DNA from: Berghia stephanieae | Taxonomy: Eukaryota; Mollusca; Gastropoda; Nudibranchia; Aeolidiidae | Length of the DNA: 64,000 nucleotides | Assembly: GCA_034508935.3 (NCBI GenBank) | Contig: CM067448.1 | Coordinates: forward strand, 62,564,726 to 62,628,725 | Direction: 5' to 3' | Shown here: one piece after another, positions 45,975 to 58,633 of the stretch | How positions within the stretch are numbered: position 1 is the first letter of the stretch | How the letters are laid out: every line of letters starts with the position of its first letter | Translations under genes and position numbers: made by a program | Notes under the pieces: model-generated | Database searches by the model: none | What the model saw: only the letters and a program-made list of their open reading frames with translations | What the model was told of the DNA's origin: nothing

Positions 45975-46210
45975 TAATCCCGGTTTCTATATCGTGAAAA
46001 GGACAATAGCAATTGCTTGCTACCTTTTTGATAGGATCCTATCTACCGCAGAGTACTTTTCGCCAAATAATTTAACAGACCCAGATACCCCCAATCACAG
46101 GTGGACAGGTGGGGAGAAGCAGAAAAAAAATCCGACTTCACAAGTGATCGATCTTGGTCCCTTCGCGTGTGAAGCGAGTACACTACCAACTGAGCTGTAC
46201 GGACCTCCAA
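45975..46210 (-). mobile_element. SINE-D copy
   Basis: Shares with 62236-62450 the plus-strand order GACAATAGCAATTG, CTATCTACCGCAGAGTAC, CAGGTGGACAG, and AGCGAGTACACTACCAACTG. On the minus strand the end reads as a tRNA-like head, a degenerate form of GGTCTCGATAGCTCAGTTGG. Confidence 0.7.
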
Positions 46211-47055
46211 TTTTAGACTAGAAGATATTGAGCCATACAAATAGCTCACGTAAAAGGTGTTGCAATCTTTAAAAGTAGTACTTTCAATCGTGAGAATGAG
46301 AAACACCGCGACAACAAACAACCTCATACCATTCACACCCTTTCCTCATATCTTCATAAAGATTCTTGAATGAGAGCTATCACTTTCTTTTCTTTCTTTG
46401 TTTTGTTTTGTTTTTTGTTTTTTTTTGGTGAGAAAAAAAAAGGGGGGGGGGGGGGGCGAAGGGGGGCGAATCGTCTTCGAGGTTTAGAAATAATTATCTA
46501 TCCAGAAGGTGAGAACATAGAGAGGAGCTTGCCCCGGGCGGCAATGAGAATAATATTTCAAACTCAGTGTGATGGACACAATGACGATACGATCTAATCT
46601 CAAATTTGGGCTAAGGAGAGGTGTTTTAATTTAGGCCTTGTCGATCGCTAGATGTGTTGTAATCTCTTGGTTCAAAAATATGATTTGGACTCGAATCGGT
46701 AATCTTGACACTAGATAGTCGTCTTCAATATCGCCATCTGTGGATCAATCTTAAAGAGAGGAAACTGAAATAAACAACTTTCGGTTTTGTTGGTGTTTTG
46801 TGGTGTTTTGATTATTTTTCGTGTGTTCTTTTTGTGTATTTTTTTTTCTCTTTAGGGCTGAAAGGGGAGGGGGGTCCCTGTTTTCCAATTGGATCGACGC
46901 CATGAATGAATAAATCTCTAATGAAATATGCTTATCATGTAAGATCCTTAGACATAAATGTCTTTAAAATTCCATTGGCTCAATTTTGACTGATAATAAA
47001 TAGTTCTTCAAAGCCATATTATGGACCATAGAGTCGATGTTTATTATTCTTTCTT
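46211..47055. other. stretch without recognised gene
   Basis: T-rich and G-rich runs near 46390-46470; nothing coding seen. Confidence 0.5.
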
Positions 47056-47232
47056 TTTTTAAACGGACAGCAGCAATTGTATGCTATCCGTTGGACAAGA
47101 TGCTATCTGACAGATCTGACATCCCAACCACTCAATCGTCACTGTTGGGTGACAGAAGGAGATGTCTTTTCAATCGTACCCGGTCCTTTTCCTTGCGAGC
47201 GATTGCTCTACAACTGAATTACCGAGACTGCT
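47056..47232 (-). mobile_element. SINE-D, diverged copy
   Basis: Weaker match to 62236-62450: GGACAGCAGCAATTGTATGC, TGTTGGGTGACAG, GGTCCTTTTCCTTGCGAGCG, and CTACAACTGAATTACCGAGA. Confidence 0.55.
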
Positions 47233-47296
47233 TCCCCGCGCAGCTCCCATCCTTTAAACTAAAACTTGGACAATCCAACATATAAATAAATTTGAA

Positions 47297-47470
47297 AAAA
47301 AAAAAACAAAACAAGAACCCCCCCCCCCCCCCCCCAAAAAAAAAATAAAAATAAAAAAAAAAACAAGAACCCCCCCCCCCCCCCAAAAAAAAAAATAAAA
47401 TAAAAACAAGAACCCCCCCCCCCCCCAAAAAAAAAAAAAAAAAACAAACAAAAAAAAAACAAAAAAACCT
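47297..47470. repeat. three tandem units of AACAAGAACCCC...AAAA
   Basis: Each unit is about 57 bp: A-rich stretch, ACAAGAAC, 15-19 C, then A-rich stretch. Reading frames through it are low-complexity artefacts. Confidence 0.9.
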
Positions 47471-48202
47471 CGAATCAATTATTACAAATAATATAAGTAC
47501 GAGTATAATAAATCAAACTATCAAAATCTAGGAACACAAGATCCCGTAAATCATAATATCTCTTTTGTCAACAAGGGTTAAATAGCTTAGTGGGTTAATA
47601 ACGGTAGCTGACAAGATTTGTAAATATATTTGTGGAGCAAGAAGACACACATTTTCATATCGCTGCTTGGGAAAAATTTACCGTGGTTACCAGTCTACAG
47701 TCCATAGATGTTATTGGTAGTTACATACATCAACATCTCAAAGACAAGAATGTACACGGTAACTAACTAAAAATTATAACGTCACTATTATAAAGGCCCG
47801 ATACATGTGGAGGTTTTAAGTACGCACCCAGACAAAATAGCGATACGTTTAATGAGACGGAAGGAAAGAAGGTGACATAAGAGCATCAACATTTTGAAGA
47901 TAAAGACACGAAGCCAGTCCCCGAATTGCAATTTTAGGGGCGGCTGAAACAAAAATTGTTTGGATTAAAACTCTAAAGAACCCGTCCCTATCTGGCTTAT
48001 TTTGCGACGTCAGCAGCTTTGGTCATGCGCGATTCAATTAAAATCTACCACGTAGCTGAAGGAAATGGGATTAAAAAACTGTAATTTTATGGAAAGAGTG
48101 GACATAACAGATCAAAGCTATTTGACTTTTTTTTTTTTTTTTTTTTTTGAAAATTAGGAGTTATCTACATATATATCAAAAAGAGACGCATGGTAGCCAT
48201 TG

Positions 48203-48392
48203 AGATTTTATATAGCGCAATATCCACTAAATGTGCTCAAAGCGCTTTACAAGGGGTCCCTGACCAACAGCAACACGTAACATTTAGAACGAGACATGAC
48301 GCCTGTCAGGCGATATTACAATTTTTTTGTCCGGACAGAGACAAAGCTGTTAACGACCATGTACTCATTTTACACCTGAGTACGGTGAGTAA
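48203..48392 (-). mobile_element. SINE-A, head-truncated reverse copy
   Basis: Tail ATTTTATATAGCGCAATATC, then ACAAGGGGTCCCTGACCAAC, ending near CACCTGAGTACGGTGAG. The head is absent. Confidence 0.75.
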
Positions 48393-49291
48393 AAATTCAA
48401 ATGACCATGATGCTTGGCTCTCATATATCCTAGTCTCTATTTTGCTTTACCCAACGTGCACGTAATAATATGCAAGACGGACATGGACAGCCTTATGGGC
48501 CTAGTTTAACATTGTTTTAATGGACAATATTTTGGGTCATTTTTGAAATTTCACCAACAATGATAACAATGAGCCCATTGGGAATTGGGTTATGGGACCT
48601 GAAGATAAGTAAACGTCGGCTTTACCCTAATGACAGACAATTGAATAATCTTGAAAGCGACTGCCTGCCAAAAAAACAGCACGGCCAAAAACGAACCAAC
48701 TTGTATGTATTGCGATTTTTCTTCTAATTTCTTTTAAGTCGAACTCAATACTGACTGGTCATGAAACCACTGTCGCAATACACACTTTCTAAATGAAGTG
48801 GTTACTCGAATAACACAAAGAAAAAACAAACATACATTTCCGAGGAGAGTTTAAGTTCTAGCACTGTCTTGACCAATCTATCAGATTCTCTATGTCAACT
48901 TTGCATAAGAATTGAAAAGACAGTCGTCCCGTAACGTGAAGAAATGGCCGATCAAGCAACTTGTTTTGATACGGTAAACAAAACAGTAGGATAAACCTAA
49001 GAAAACAAACAAAAAAGGTGTTGGTGAGGGGGATGGGAATACCGGAAACAATGTTGTATGTCCAATCTTTGAGTGTAGAACAGAATCGAATCTTAATCCT
49101 ATGACTATGACCTCCAGTAGAGTATAATAGTTTTCATAGATTTCCCATTTGCCTCGAGGGAGGTATAAGACATTTCTTCAGTATACTCACAAAGTAACTT
49201 TTATTCATTTTGCCCCCCCCCCCCCCCTCCCACCCCTTCATCCACAGCAATGATGAAAAATAATCCGCCCCACCCCCTGTCTCATCTGAGA

Positions 49292-49378
<87 letters not shown>

Positions 49379-49479
49379 TAATCTTCTTAATCTTGAGGTT
49401 TACAAAACGAGTAATCATTTGGGTTTATGAATTTTTGCCATTTTAATCAATCGATGAAGTAGGATTTTTGTGGTCAAAA

Positions 49480-49500
49480 AATAAATAAATAAATAAAAAA

Positions 49501-49578
<78 letters not shown>

Positions 49579-49582
49579 AAAA
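49480..49582. repeat. (AAAT)n microsatellite
   Basis: About 25 AAAT units with two interruptions. Confidence 0.95.
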
Positions 49583-50001
49583 AAAGAAAGCAGAGGCTTT
49601 CTGGCCCAAATTTTTTTTTTTTAAATGGATAGAGCGAAAAAAAAAAATTTATCAATCTGCTTTCTGTTTGTCGTTTTAGTTCTAGTTATGTGGCTGGCGG
49701 GAAATTAATGGTTCATTCATTGGCATGCGAGTCTTTGGGAATTTCCCGAACAATTGGGTTTTGGGATAATCCTTGACAGATTAACCTTTGAACTCAAAGT
49801 CGTTGTGCATACAGATTACCAGGGTATCGAGAAGGGGAGGAGGGCTTGTTGGGTTACATTCGGATTAAGGTGGAAAGGAAAGGGTTGATACATGGAGAAG
49901 TGACGGAAGGGATGTGATCATAAGCAAAATATAATGCAAACATATGTGTTAAGAGAGAGGAGAGAGAGGAGAGAGAGAGAGAGAGAGAGAGAGAAGGAGG
50001 G

Positions 50002-50033
<32 letters not shown>

Positions 50034-50298
50034 AGGGGGGGTAGATTATAGTTGGATAATGACGATGCTGATATTGAGGATATGATGAATACGACGATGA
50101 CGAAATTGGAAGAAATGGAGGTGGTGAAGGTGTCAGAAAGATCGTTTTTTGGGGTTTTTTTTTTTTTTTGGGTAGTTCTCTTTGGTGCTCTTCAGTCTGG
50201 TGGTGTGATTTTGGGCAATGTTGCTCTCATACTTGGTGATGTGATGCAGAGATATCACCTTAGAATTTGGTTCGCATAGAGTTTCAGAAACCCAATGT

Positions 50299-50386
50299 CA
50301 TGCGCACCGCAGAGGATCGTGATTCGTGGAGACAGTTGACCGGCAACGTGCTCAAGAGCACAAACAACGATGGATGATGATGATGA
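50299..50386 (+). mobile_element. LINE 3' end
   Basis: Same terminal sequence as 1731-1816 (GCACCGCAGAGGATCGTGAT, GGCAACGTGCTCAAGAGCAC) with a GATGATGATGATG tail. 5'-truncated to under 100 bp. Confidence 0.75.
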
Positions 50387-50997
50387 GTTTCAGACAGCCC
50401 TAGGAAAGCTTCAAAGTCAAATCGGGAATGTACGCTAACGTAATTTAATGGTTACTTAAGGTATATAAGTCAATATCGCAAGTAATCCGTATAAAGTGAG
50501 CACTTGTGTGACTATTTTTAACTGATACAAAAATAAGTTCATTACGACAAGCCCCTAGATTTCCCATTTTAATATTTCAAGGACTTGGCTAGGCATGGAG
50601 GCTAGACGAACTGATGCTGGGTCGGGTTGATTAGACTGTGTATGCACCACGTTGCTTGATTATATATATTATAAATCTTAATGCTGATTTGTGTCTGAAA
50701 ATATTCATTATTATGCACGAGAGAGTCGAAACAGTGACATGCTTGAATCAACATCCATAATGTAAATAACACAATCAGCAATTATTGCGTGCACTTGCAC
50801 TTGCAGTGTCAAAAGCAGTTTGATGTCATTGATTTTGACAATTTTTATTATGAGAAGGAAGGTGTGAAAAAGGAATGCATTCATATTTGTGTTTGTTATG
50901 TATTCCTTTAATTGATACTTTGCTTCTTGCGTACATTAAAAAAACAAAACAAAAACAAATCGACGACAACCACGACGGCAACTGCGAGTGCTGCAAC

Positions 50998-51009
50998 AAC
51001 TACTACTAT

Positions 51010-51071
<62 letters not shown>
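50998..51071. repeat. (TAC)n microsatellite
   Basis: About 22 TAC units with one TAT near the start. Confidence 0.95.
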
Positions 51072-51189
51072 TTGCTCTGTCTTGTCAACACTAAACATTT
51101 ATCAATCTTTCTTTTTCTAAATTATAGGAAAGGGATGTACAGAGCAGAGGATGCTAACATTCAAAGCTTTTGTTTGTGAAACGCAAATG

Positions 51190-51204
51190 CCCCCCCCCCC
51201 CCCC

Positions 51205-51298
<94 letters not shown>

Positions 51299-51378
51299 CA
51301 CACACACAGACACACTCCCTCCCTCCGCCTCCTTTTTCTTCTCAAACACACATACGCATACCCCCCCCCCCCCCCCCC
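51190..51378. repeat. poly-C/(CT)n/(CA)n/poly-C compound repeat
   Basis: A C run, then about 44 CT units, a short CA run, a CCTCC segment, and a second C run. Confidence 0.95.
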
Positions 51379-51614
51379 TTATCTGTCAAATGTAAATTAA
51401 TATAAGTACGTATTGAGTTCGTGTTGTGATATTGAAATGTATGCTTTACCCTTAACTGTAACTTTAAAAATTAAAGATTGTATCGTTCTAACGCAGGTGT
51501 ATTCAGTTTTCTTGATAATCTTCGTGGTACCTGTCCTATTCATTGACTCGTGTGTTGCTGCCCTGCTGTATCTATATATTTTTGTTTTTCTATGTTTCGT
51601 AAGTGTAAATCTTG

Positions 51615-51712
51615 CTGCTCGAAGCTCGAAGAAATAAATAATAACGTGAAGTTGAATGTAAGCTTCAATTTAATGACAAAAACAGATCAAATGAACGTCT
51701 CGGGTTTCCCCA
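51615..51712 (-). repeat. repeat fragment shared with 33110-33218
   Basis: CTGCTCGAAGCTCGAAGAAA then TAAATGA-type spacer and ATGAACGTCTCGGGTTTCCC. Opposite orientation to the 33110 copy. Confidence 0.6.
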
Positions 51713-52380
51713 TTATCAACAAAACAGGATGATTGAAACACCACAGATGAATGAGATGATGTGGTAGTGGCGTAGTTAAGATGAATTCATGCTTACATTC
51801 AACTTCACGTTATTATTTATCGTGTCGTAATAATATTGATATAATGCATGCTTTAATCTTAAATGTAACTTTTAAAAAAATATTTTGTTTCATTTTCATG
51901 ATGAGACCAACGCCGTTTGTAAGACAATCAATGCTCTTAGCCATAGCAATCTGGAGACGATGAGGGAACTGTTCTTAGTCTTAGTACGTTTTTAATATTT
52001 ATCGATCCCCCCCCCCTTTCCCCACCACTTATCAAAACTGTGAAGCATGTGGGGGATACCCTACTTACTAATTAATATGCAAACTTTTGAGCGGAAGTTG
52101 TAAACGGTTTAAGTGTGTTATGAAAATAACACCAGATGTAATGGCCTAATAGGCTACATGTGTAAGTGTAAGGCGGTGGGTAATTTTCACAGGTTTCAAA
52201 CCTTGTTGACATGTTTGTACAATTACTATAAGGACTCTTTGTGCTAATCATCATGTGTGAGGAGGAGAGAAAATCGAGAGTATTGAGTATGAGGGAAGGA
52301 GGTAAGAAATGGGTAATGTGTTATGTCATTCAGATTCTACTGCTGCTGCTGTTGGTGGTGTTTTTGATGTTGCTACAGTT

Positions 52381-52425
<45 letters not shown>

Positions 52426-52459
52426 TTGTTTAAAAAAATATTTGTTAGTAGTAGTAGTA

Positions 52460-52544
<85 letters not shown>

Positions 52545-52559
52545 AAGTAGTAGTAGTAA

Positions 52560-52601
<42 letters not shown>

Positions 52602-52646
52602 GTAGTAGTAGTAGTAGTAGTAGTAGAAGTAGTAGTAGTAGTAGAC
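52381..52646. repeat. poly-T followed by (AGT)n array
   Basis: A run of about 44 T, then from 52446 about 65 AGT triplets with occasional GGT, AAG and AAT variants. Long reading frames here encode only homopolymeric Ser, Val or Tyr and are artefacts. Confidence 0.95.
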
Positions 52647-53203
52647 ATTATTGCAGGTAATTTTGTCTTTTTATTGTTGTTACAAATGATGGTTGTGACG
52701 GCGATGGATTTCTGCTGATGCTGTTGTTTTCATTGTTACAACCGGTGGTGGTGGCAGGTTGCTGCTTCTGGTGCTGATGCTGCTGTTGTTACTGGTGGTG
52801 GTGGTGATGCCGGTGGTAGTTGCTTTTACTTTTAATAATAATGCTGGAAACTTATATAGCATATAGCGCTATAACTCCGAGACACCAGACTCTAAGCGAT
52901 TTTTATTGATGATGGTGATAATGATGCTGTGCGAATCAAATCAATAATTCCGAAACTGGGACACTCTAACACTAAGATATAAAAAGATGTCAATGGAGCG
53001 GAAGTGACGCAGCTGGTCATAGTTTTGGGAGCTCCTTGGAAACATATTGTGTTGCGTCGGTGTGGAGGAATGTGCTCACTCAGGCGGCAATGGTTGATCA
53101 GCGGAAGTGAGCGTATCTTTGTATTTATGATTAATTTTTAGATCCTGTAACATGCAAAGTTATTCAGCATGGGTAATCGCGGAAGTGGACTAGAGCTGTA
53201 AGG

Positions 53204-53278
<75 letters not shown>
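53204..53278. repeat. (GA)n microsatellite
   Basis: About 35 GA units without interruption. Confidence 0.96.
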
Positions 53279-53280
<2 letters not shown>

Positions 53281-54368
53281 GCAACCTCCCAACGGGAGCG
53301 TCATCAAACAACAGTGATTGTAACAATCTTTTTAAAATGTTTTTTTTCTCTGTGATTTTTTTCTTTATCATTTTTGAAAGGAAGGATACAAAATTAAACG
53401 TTATCTTTTATTAATTTTTTAATTTTTTATTTTTGTTTGTTTGTTTTGCTTTATTTTTGAAGTTAAGATAAAACTCACTAGCCTATCCAGAATGATTGTA
53501 TTTATTTTGACCAAAAAAAAAAAATTAAGTTGAATTAAACATAAAATGTTAGGCATCATGTTCATCTGGACATGACACCGTTTTGAGACGATTGGTCACA
53601 AATTGTATCAATTATATTTTTTTTCTTCATTATACGGTAGTGTAGTTTATAGGCGAAACATCGTTTACAAATACTGCTCTTGGTTACCAAACGAATGAAA
53701 AAAAAAAGTGATGGACAGTCACTTTTATTGCTTTTAAATTTTATGGCAGTCCTGAGCTATCATTAACAGGTGTGAGATGGGTATCTTTATTGGGGATACC
53801 AATTGCACCCTTCAACTTTAACAATCCTTTAAAATCATTGAACAACCAACATTCAATATCTTCAGACCCTCCAAGTTAGTTGCCGCTGGTGAAATAACTA
53901 ACTAACAATGCTTCGGGGGTCTTTGCCACAACTGGATGACTGAATGAAAACCGTTGAGAAATGTTCTTTAATTGCCCTGGTTTAATGGTAAATCCACCAT
54001 AGCTACTACAAACGCACACGCGACGCTCTTCGCGGCGAGGAAAGTTTTGAGTAAGACCCTAAAAGTCGTTTCCAAAATCAGATAGGCGTTTTAAATTAGA
54101 GCGGAACTTCAGAACTCCTACACTTCCTGCTAGCTTCGCCCCATGCTCCAGTAAGTCCTCACAGCGCCGATTCGGGGGTAAATTGCTGATGATGAAGATG
54201 ACATCTTTCTTAGTGTCAGTCGTTCTCTTTGATAGCACTTGGTGCGTCTACAGTGGGGTGCTCGAATCCCTGCGGTGATCTAGCCAGGGAATCGTAAGAG
54301 CTCCAACAAGAGTAACTCCTCGGTCCAACGCTTTGGAAGATGTGATTTACTTGCGGCAACGTGGCTAA

Positions 54369-54660
54369 AGATGGAGAGAGATTGTGAGAACTACTTCATT
54401 CGTTGTTGCGTTTCCGGTTTACGTTCAGAATTTTTGGGGGGTTTTGTTCGTAATGATTAATAATTGCTCAAATATAGTGATAGGTATTTTATTGGTGCTA
54501 TGCGTTTAGTTTAAAAGATGGAGAGGGCAGGGATTGTGAGAACTACTTCAATCGTTGTTGCGTTTCCGGTTCACGTTCATTATTTTTTTTTTCGTCACGA
54601 TTAATAATTGCTCAAATAAAGGGATAGGTATTTTATTGGTGCTATGCGTTTAGTTTAAAA
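54369..54660. repeat. tandem duplication, two units of about 145 bp
   Basis: Each unit runs AGATGGAGAG...TTGTGAGAACTACTTCA, CGTTGTTGCGTTTCCGGTT, TTAATAATTGCTCAAATA, TTATTGGTGCTATGCGTTTA. The two units differ mainly in a G/T homopolymer. Confidence 0.85.
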
Positions 54661-54661
54661 C

Positions 54662-54758
54662 AACTCATAACATCCGCCAGCCGGATATAACGTACTTACG
54701 AACAAAACAATGCGTAGCTATAGTCTGATTAATACAATTCAGCGAGAACTATTCATAC
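54662..54758. mobile_element. MITE-F, diverged fragment
   Basis: ATCCGCCAGCCGGATATAAC, GTAGCTATAGTCTGATTAAT, ATTCAGCGAGAACTATTCAT: about half of the element. Confidence 0.5.
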
Positions 54759-55750
54759 AAATGATGGATGGAATCATGGATACATGAAATGGACTTGCAT
54801 GATACGGCCACCGAGAAAGACCAAGAAATAAATAAATAAACAAATAAATAAAATTAAAACACAAATCCCAATTTAATAGAAAAATGCAGATGTTTGAAGA
54901 AAGCAAAATATTCAATGCAACAAGAGCGAGCAAACCAAAATATAATAATGAGATGTAAAGGGTAGTAAAAGATGGTGGTCAATTCAGTCTTAATTTCAAA
55001 ACACGACAAGAGGGCAGGCAGGCAATCTTAATAATCAAGGATGTGTATGACACAATAATAATATAACTCCAGGTGGCTTTGGGTCTCAAATTATCACACC
55101 AATATACGACCAGCCGTCTTTCTCTCTTTCATCTCTCAAACTGAATTGATTAAAGTAAGCCATTACAATATGACAATAGCCCTCCACTTTTTGACATGAC
55201 ACCAATTCTGGTAAATTTTATGCACTATGGCTGAATCTCCCCACGCGTACGCCAAACTATATTATATAAATATATTGATTTCAACAGGCGCTTTCTGTGA
55301 CAAGTTTTGTTTGTTATTTATTTATTTTTGAAATATTTATTCATTTATATTTTGTTTGATTTCAAAATACCAAATCTAAGCAAATTAATATTAAATTAAG
55401 TGTAGGTGCCTGATTTATGAATTAAAGTCAATGATTTAAAAAAAAATTAAACTGGAATCTAGTTTGGTGCTATCAAACTTGAAACAAACTCAAGAGGGGA
55501 CTTAGAAAAGAGGCCCTGGCTGAATACTTGGTAAGAAAAGGAGGCAACGGAGAGGGCAGAAGGGGGGGGGGGGGGAGGTTGATTTAAAGGGTGGGTGTCA
55601 TACATAGCAACCTAAAGAGGGCATTGGGCATTGGTGAGGGGTGTGGATGAATGAACCGGAACTACCGTGGTTTTATTATAATTGCAACCGCTAATAAAAA
55701 TCACTGATTACCACCATAATTTGTAATACCCTCTGACTAGGTACCCCAAT

Positions 55751-55784
<34 letters not shown>

Positions 55785-55935
55785 CCATTAGAATGCGTCT
55801 CCATAAAACAATCTTTAACCACTTCTCACCCAGACCCCACTGACACCTCTTTAGCGTCACTGCCGGGACGCGCTCGGGGAAATCAGGAGGAAGGCTACGC
55901 TTTCTGTCCAATGATGACTTGAGATTGAGCTTTCA

Positions 55936-56330
55936 GATTGCGTAATGGCCCTAAATGTGCTCAAATTGTTTTACAAGGGGGACTAAAAACCAACAGCAAA
56001 ACTTCAAACGTAAGACGTGACATGTCTTTGTCTTTTTTTCTGTGTGGCCATGTGGTCTTGTGGTATGACACTCGCTTTCGGATAGGAAGATCCTGGGTTC
56101 GAGCCTCGCTCGGTGCATAGTTGAGTCCTTCTCTCACCGTACTCAGGTGTAAAATGTGTACCTGGCCGTTAACAGCGTTATCTCTGTCCGAATAAAAAGA
56201 TTGTAATATCGCCTAACAGGCTTCATGTCATGTCCTACATGTAAGGCATTGCTATTGGCCAGGGACCCTTTGTAAAGCGCTTGGAGCACGTATAATGGAT
56301 ATTGCGCTATATAAAAGCTCGTTTGTTTGT
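55936..56330 (+). mobile_element. SINE-A copy with a decayed inverted fragment in front
   Basis: The plus copy runs from about 56040 (GTGTGGCCATGTGGTCTTGT) to TATTGCGCTATATAAAAGCT at 56320, with a short internal deletion around CTTCTCTCACCG. 55936-56030 looks like a decayed reverse tail (CCCTAAATGTGCTCAAATTG), so two copies sit head to head. Confidence 0.72.
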
Positions 56331-56797
56331 TGTTTTTTTTTTGTTTTTTTTTTTTTTTTTTTTGTTTGGTTGGCTTTTTTTCGACAAAGGCGACGCTGTT
56401 ACCAGCCAAGTAATTAAAAAAATAACAGCTTTCTATAGCGCAATATACACTAAATGCCTGTTTGCCAAAGAAAATGACCTGAATACTAAAAAATTCTTTT
56501 GAAACATGTCTGACGCTGCATCATGGCCGGCAATGTTGCTGCATGCAGTCTAACTCTTCGCTTAAATATGTTGAAACATTGTTATGAATGCTCACAAACT
56601 TGAGAGTCAGCTGATTCTGCTGGCAGGCATGTGCCCATTCAAAGTTGTTTTGGTGCGTATGTGTCATTACGAGGGATTATGGGATACATAATATTTGTGT
56701 TTGTTCAAAGTAGTCACTCAACTCATTCAATCCTCTCTGCGCCGTCGGTTACTTGAGACAACAGCGGCCGAATGATCGCTAATGTCCTTGGTCTTTT

Positions 56798-57102
56798 TTG
56801 TGCGACAATGTGGTCTAGCGGCATGACACTCGGTTTCGGATCGGAAAGTCCTGGATTCGAGCCTCGCGCTCGGCGCATAGTTGAGTCCTTGGAAAAGGCT
56901 CTTTACTCACATTCTCTCACCGTACTCAGGTGTTAAAATGAGTACCAGGCCGTTAACAGCGCTGTCTTTGTCCGAAAAATTGTAATATCGCCTAACAGGC
57001 TTCATGTCCCGTCCTACATGTTAAATGTTGCTGTTGACCAGGGACCCTCTGTAAAGTGCTTTGAGCACATTTAGTAGATATTGCGCTATATAAAGCTCTT
57101 TT
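56798..57102 (+). mobile_element. SINE-A, full-length copy
   Basis: Intact-looking head (GTGCGACAATGTGGTCTAGC, B box GATTCGAGCC), body, and tail AAGTGCTTTGAGCACATTTA...TATATAAAGCTC with a T-rich end. One of the best-preserved copies. Confidence 0.87.
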
Positions 57103-57261
57103 TTTTTCGCTGCGTTGGTTGCGGTCTGCAGGCTGAGGCCCTGGGCTTTACGTTCTCTCTGTACAGTTCTTCTCCATGCTTCATTAGGTCTACGACCTCG
57201 GTTCCCTTTTCTTTGCGGAGTCCAGCGTAACGCTGTTCATAGTAGTTGTATAATATTACAT

Positions 57262-57402
57262 ACTGCTTACTCTGGAAAATCCCATATTTTAACATTTGGC
57301 CAGAAAACTCGTCCTTCAAATATCGATCGATTTAAATGACCCCCATTTTGGCAAAATCTCTCAAACCTGGGACTTCGCGTGATATTCTCTTAAGTTCCAG
57401 TC
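57262..57402. mobile_element. MITE-G, single-arm copy
   Basis: TTACTCTGGAAAATCCCATA, CATTTGGCCAGAAAACTCGT, GATCGATTTAAATGACCCCC, CAAACCTGGGACTTCGCGTG: one arm plus centre. Confidence 0.72.
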
Positions 57403-57467
57403 ACACCCCCCCCCCCCCACCCCTAAACTCTAATTTCCCCGCATGGATCACAAATAGGGGAGCAGAG

Positions 57468-57570
<103 letters not shown>

Positions 57571-57888
57571 CATTCTTTGTACATTACAAAAACTGACTAA
57601 TTGCCACATTAGCTTTATCCGCTTAAAGTTAAAGTCGATTTCTTTTATCAACGTCATGTATGCCTCATAAATTGATCATTGTGAGTTTTACTAAAACGTT
57701 AAGAGGATTGAAAAGATAGCAAGCACCCCTTTATGTCCTGATAGAAAAGCACACTCACTCTGAATACAATGGACGGGTCCACAAAGTTTTTGTTCAAAAC
57801 ACTATACTTTACTCTATTAGCAAGCTGATAAAAAGGGCGGGTAATTCTTATAAATTGATAATTGGTTAGGTCTTGAGAAGAAGATTAT

Positions 57889-57924
<36 letters not shown>

Positions 57925-57982
57925 AAAAAATAAAAAAATAAAAAAAAAGAAAAAAAAAAAAAAAAGAAAAGAAAAAAAAAAA
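57889..57982. repeat. A-rich low-complexity tract
   Basis: About 90 bases of A with scattered T and G. Confidence 0.95.
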
Positions 57983-58037
57983 GATGGGTCCTCGTACAGC
58001 AAGGAATCTGCCTGCAAATACTAATTGAACAAACATA

Positions 58038-58265
58038 AGTGCTTAATGGGGCAGCGTGGCTCAGTGGTACGGTCTTTGCTTCCTACCCGAAAGGTACCGA
58101 GTTCAATCACCAGCCGCTGCGTTGTGTGGCCTTGAGCAAGTCACCTCGCCCTAGCTCACTTTGCGGCGCTGCTCTGCGGCTGACGCTTGGGTTATTCCAG
58201 TCTTCCCTTGGAATAGACCCTAAAGACAAATTTCCCCTTGGGGATGAATAAAGGGACTTTTATTT
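58038..58265 (+). mobile_element. SINE-B, full-length copy
   Basis: tRNA-like head GGGGCAGCGTGGCTCAGTGG, B box GAGTTCAATCACC, body GCCTTGAGCAAGTCACCTCG, tail GGGGATGAATAAAGGGACTT and a T-rich end. It serves as the reference copy for the family in this window. Confidence 0.85.
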
Positions 58266-58387
58266 TTTTTTATTTTTTTTTTATGGCCACCAGTGAGATT
58301 TATGTGATGGAACTCGAATCCAAAGAGAGCTAGACAAGAACAAGTGAGAAATTTTTTTTTTTAAAATAAACATTTGAGGGTGATGTC

Positions 58388-58633
58388 TGCCGTACTCTGA
58401 AAAAACATGTATTTTAAAATGTGGCCAGAAAAACCGTCCTTCAAATATCTTGGCAAAAAACTCTTAAACTTGGGACTTCGCGAAATCATCCTTAATTAAA
58501 GTCCCAGATTCGAGAGTCTTTGCTTAGATGAGGGTCATTTAAATCGAGTGATATTTGAAAGACATGTTTTCTGTGCCAAGTTTTAAAAATTACACGTTTT
58601 TGTATTTTCCAGAGTACGACAGTTTGGTTAAGC
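58388..58633. mobile_element. MITE-G, two-armed copy
   Basis: CTGCCGTACTCTGAAAAAAC at the left, AACTTGGGACTTCGCGAAAT and TTAAAGTCCCAGATTCGAGA at the centre, and TATTTTCCAGAGTACGACAG at the right. The arms have diverged more than in the 43353 copy. Confidence 0.76.

Noticed and set aside
52241-52660. Long open reading frames through the AGT and poly-T array
   Set aside because: They encode only poly-Phe, poly-Val, poly-Ser or poly-Tyr in every frame; a repeat without stop codons, not a gene.
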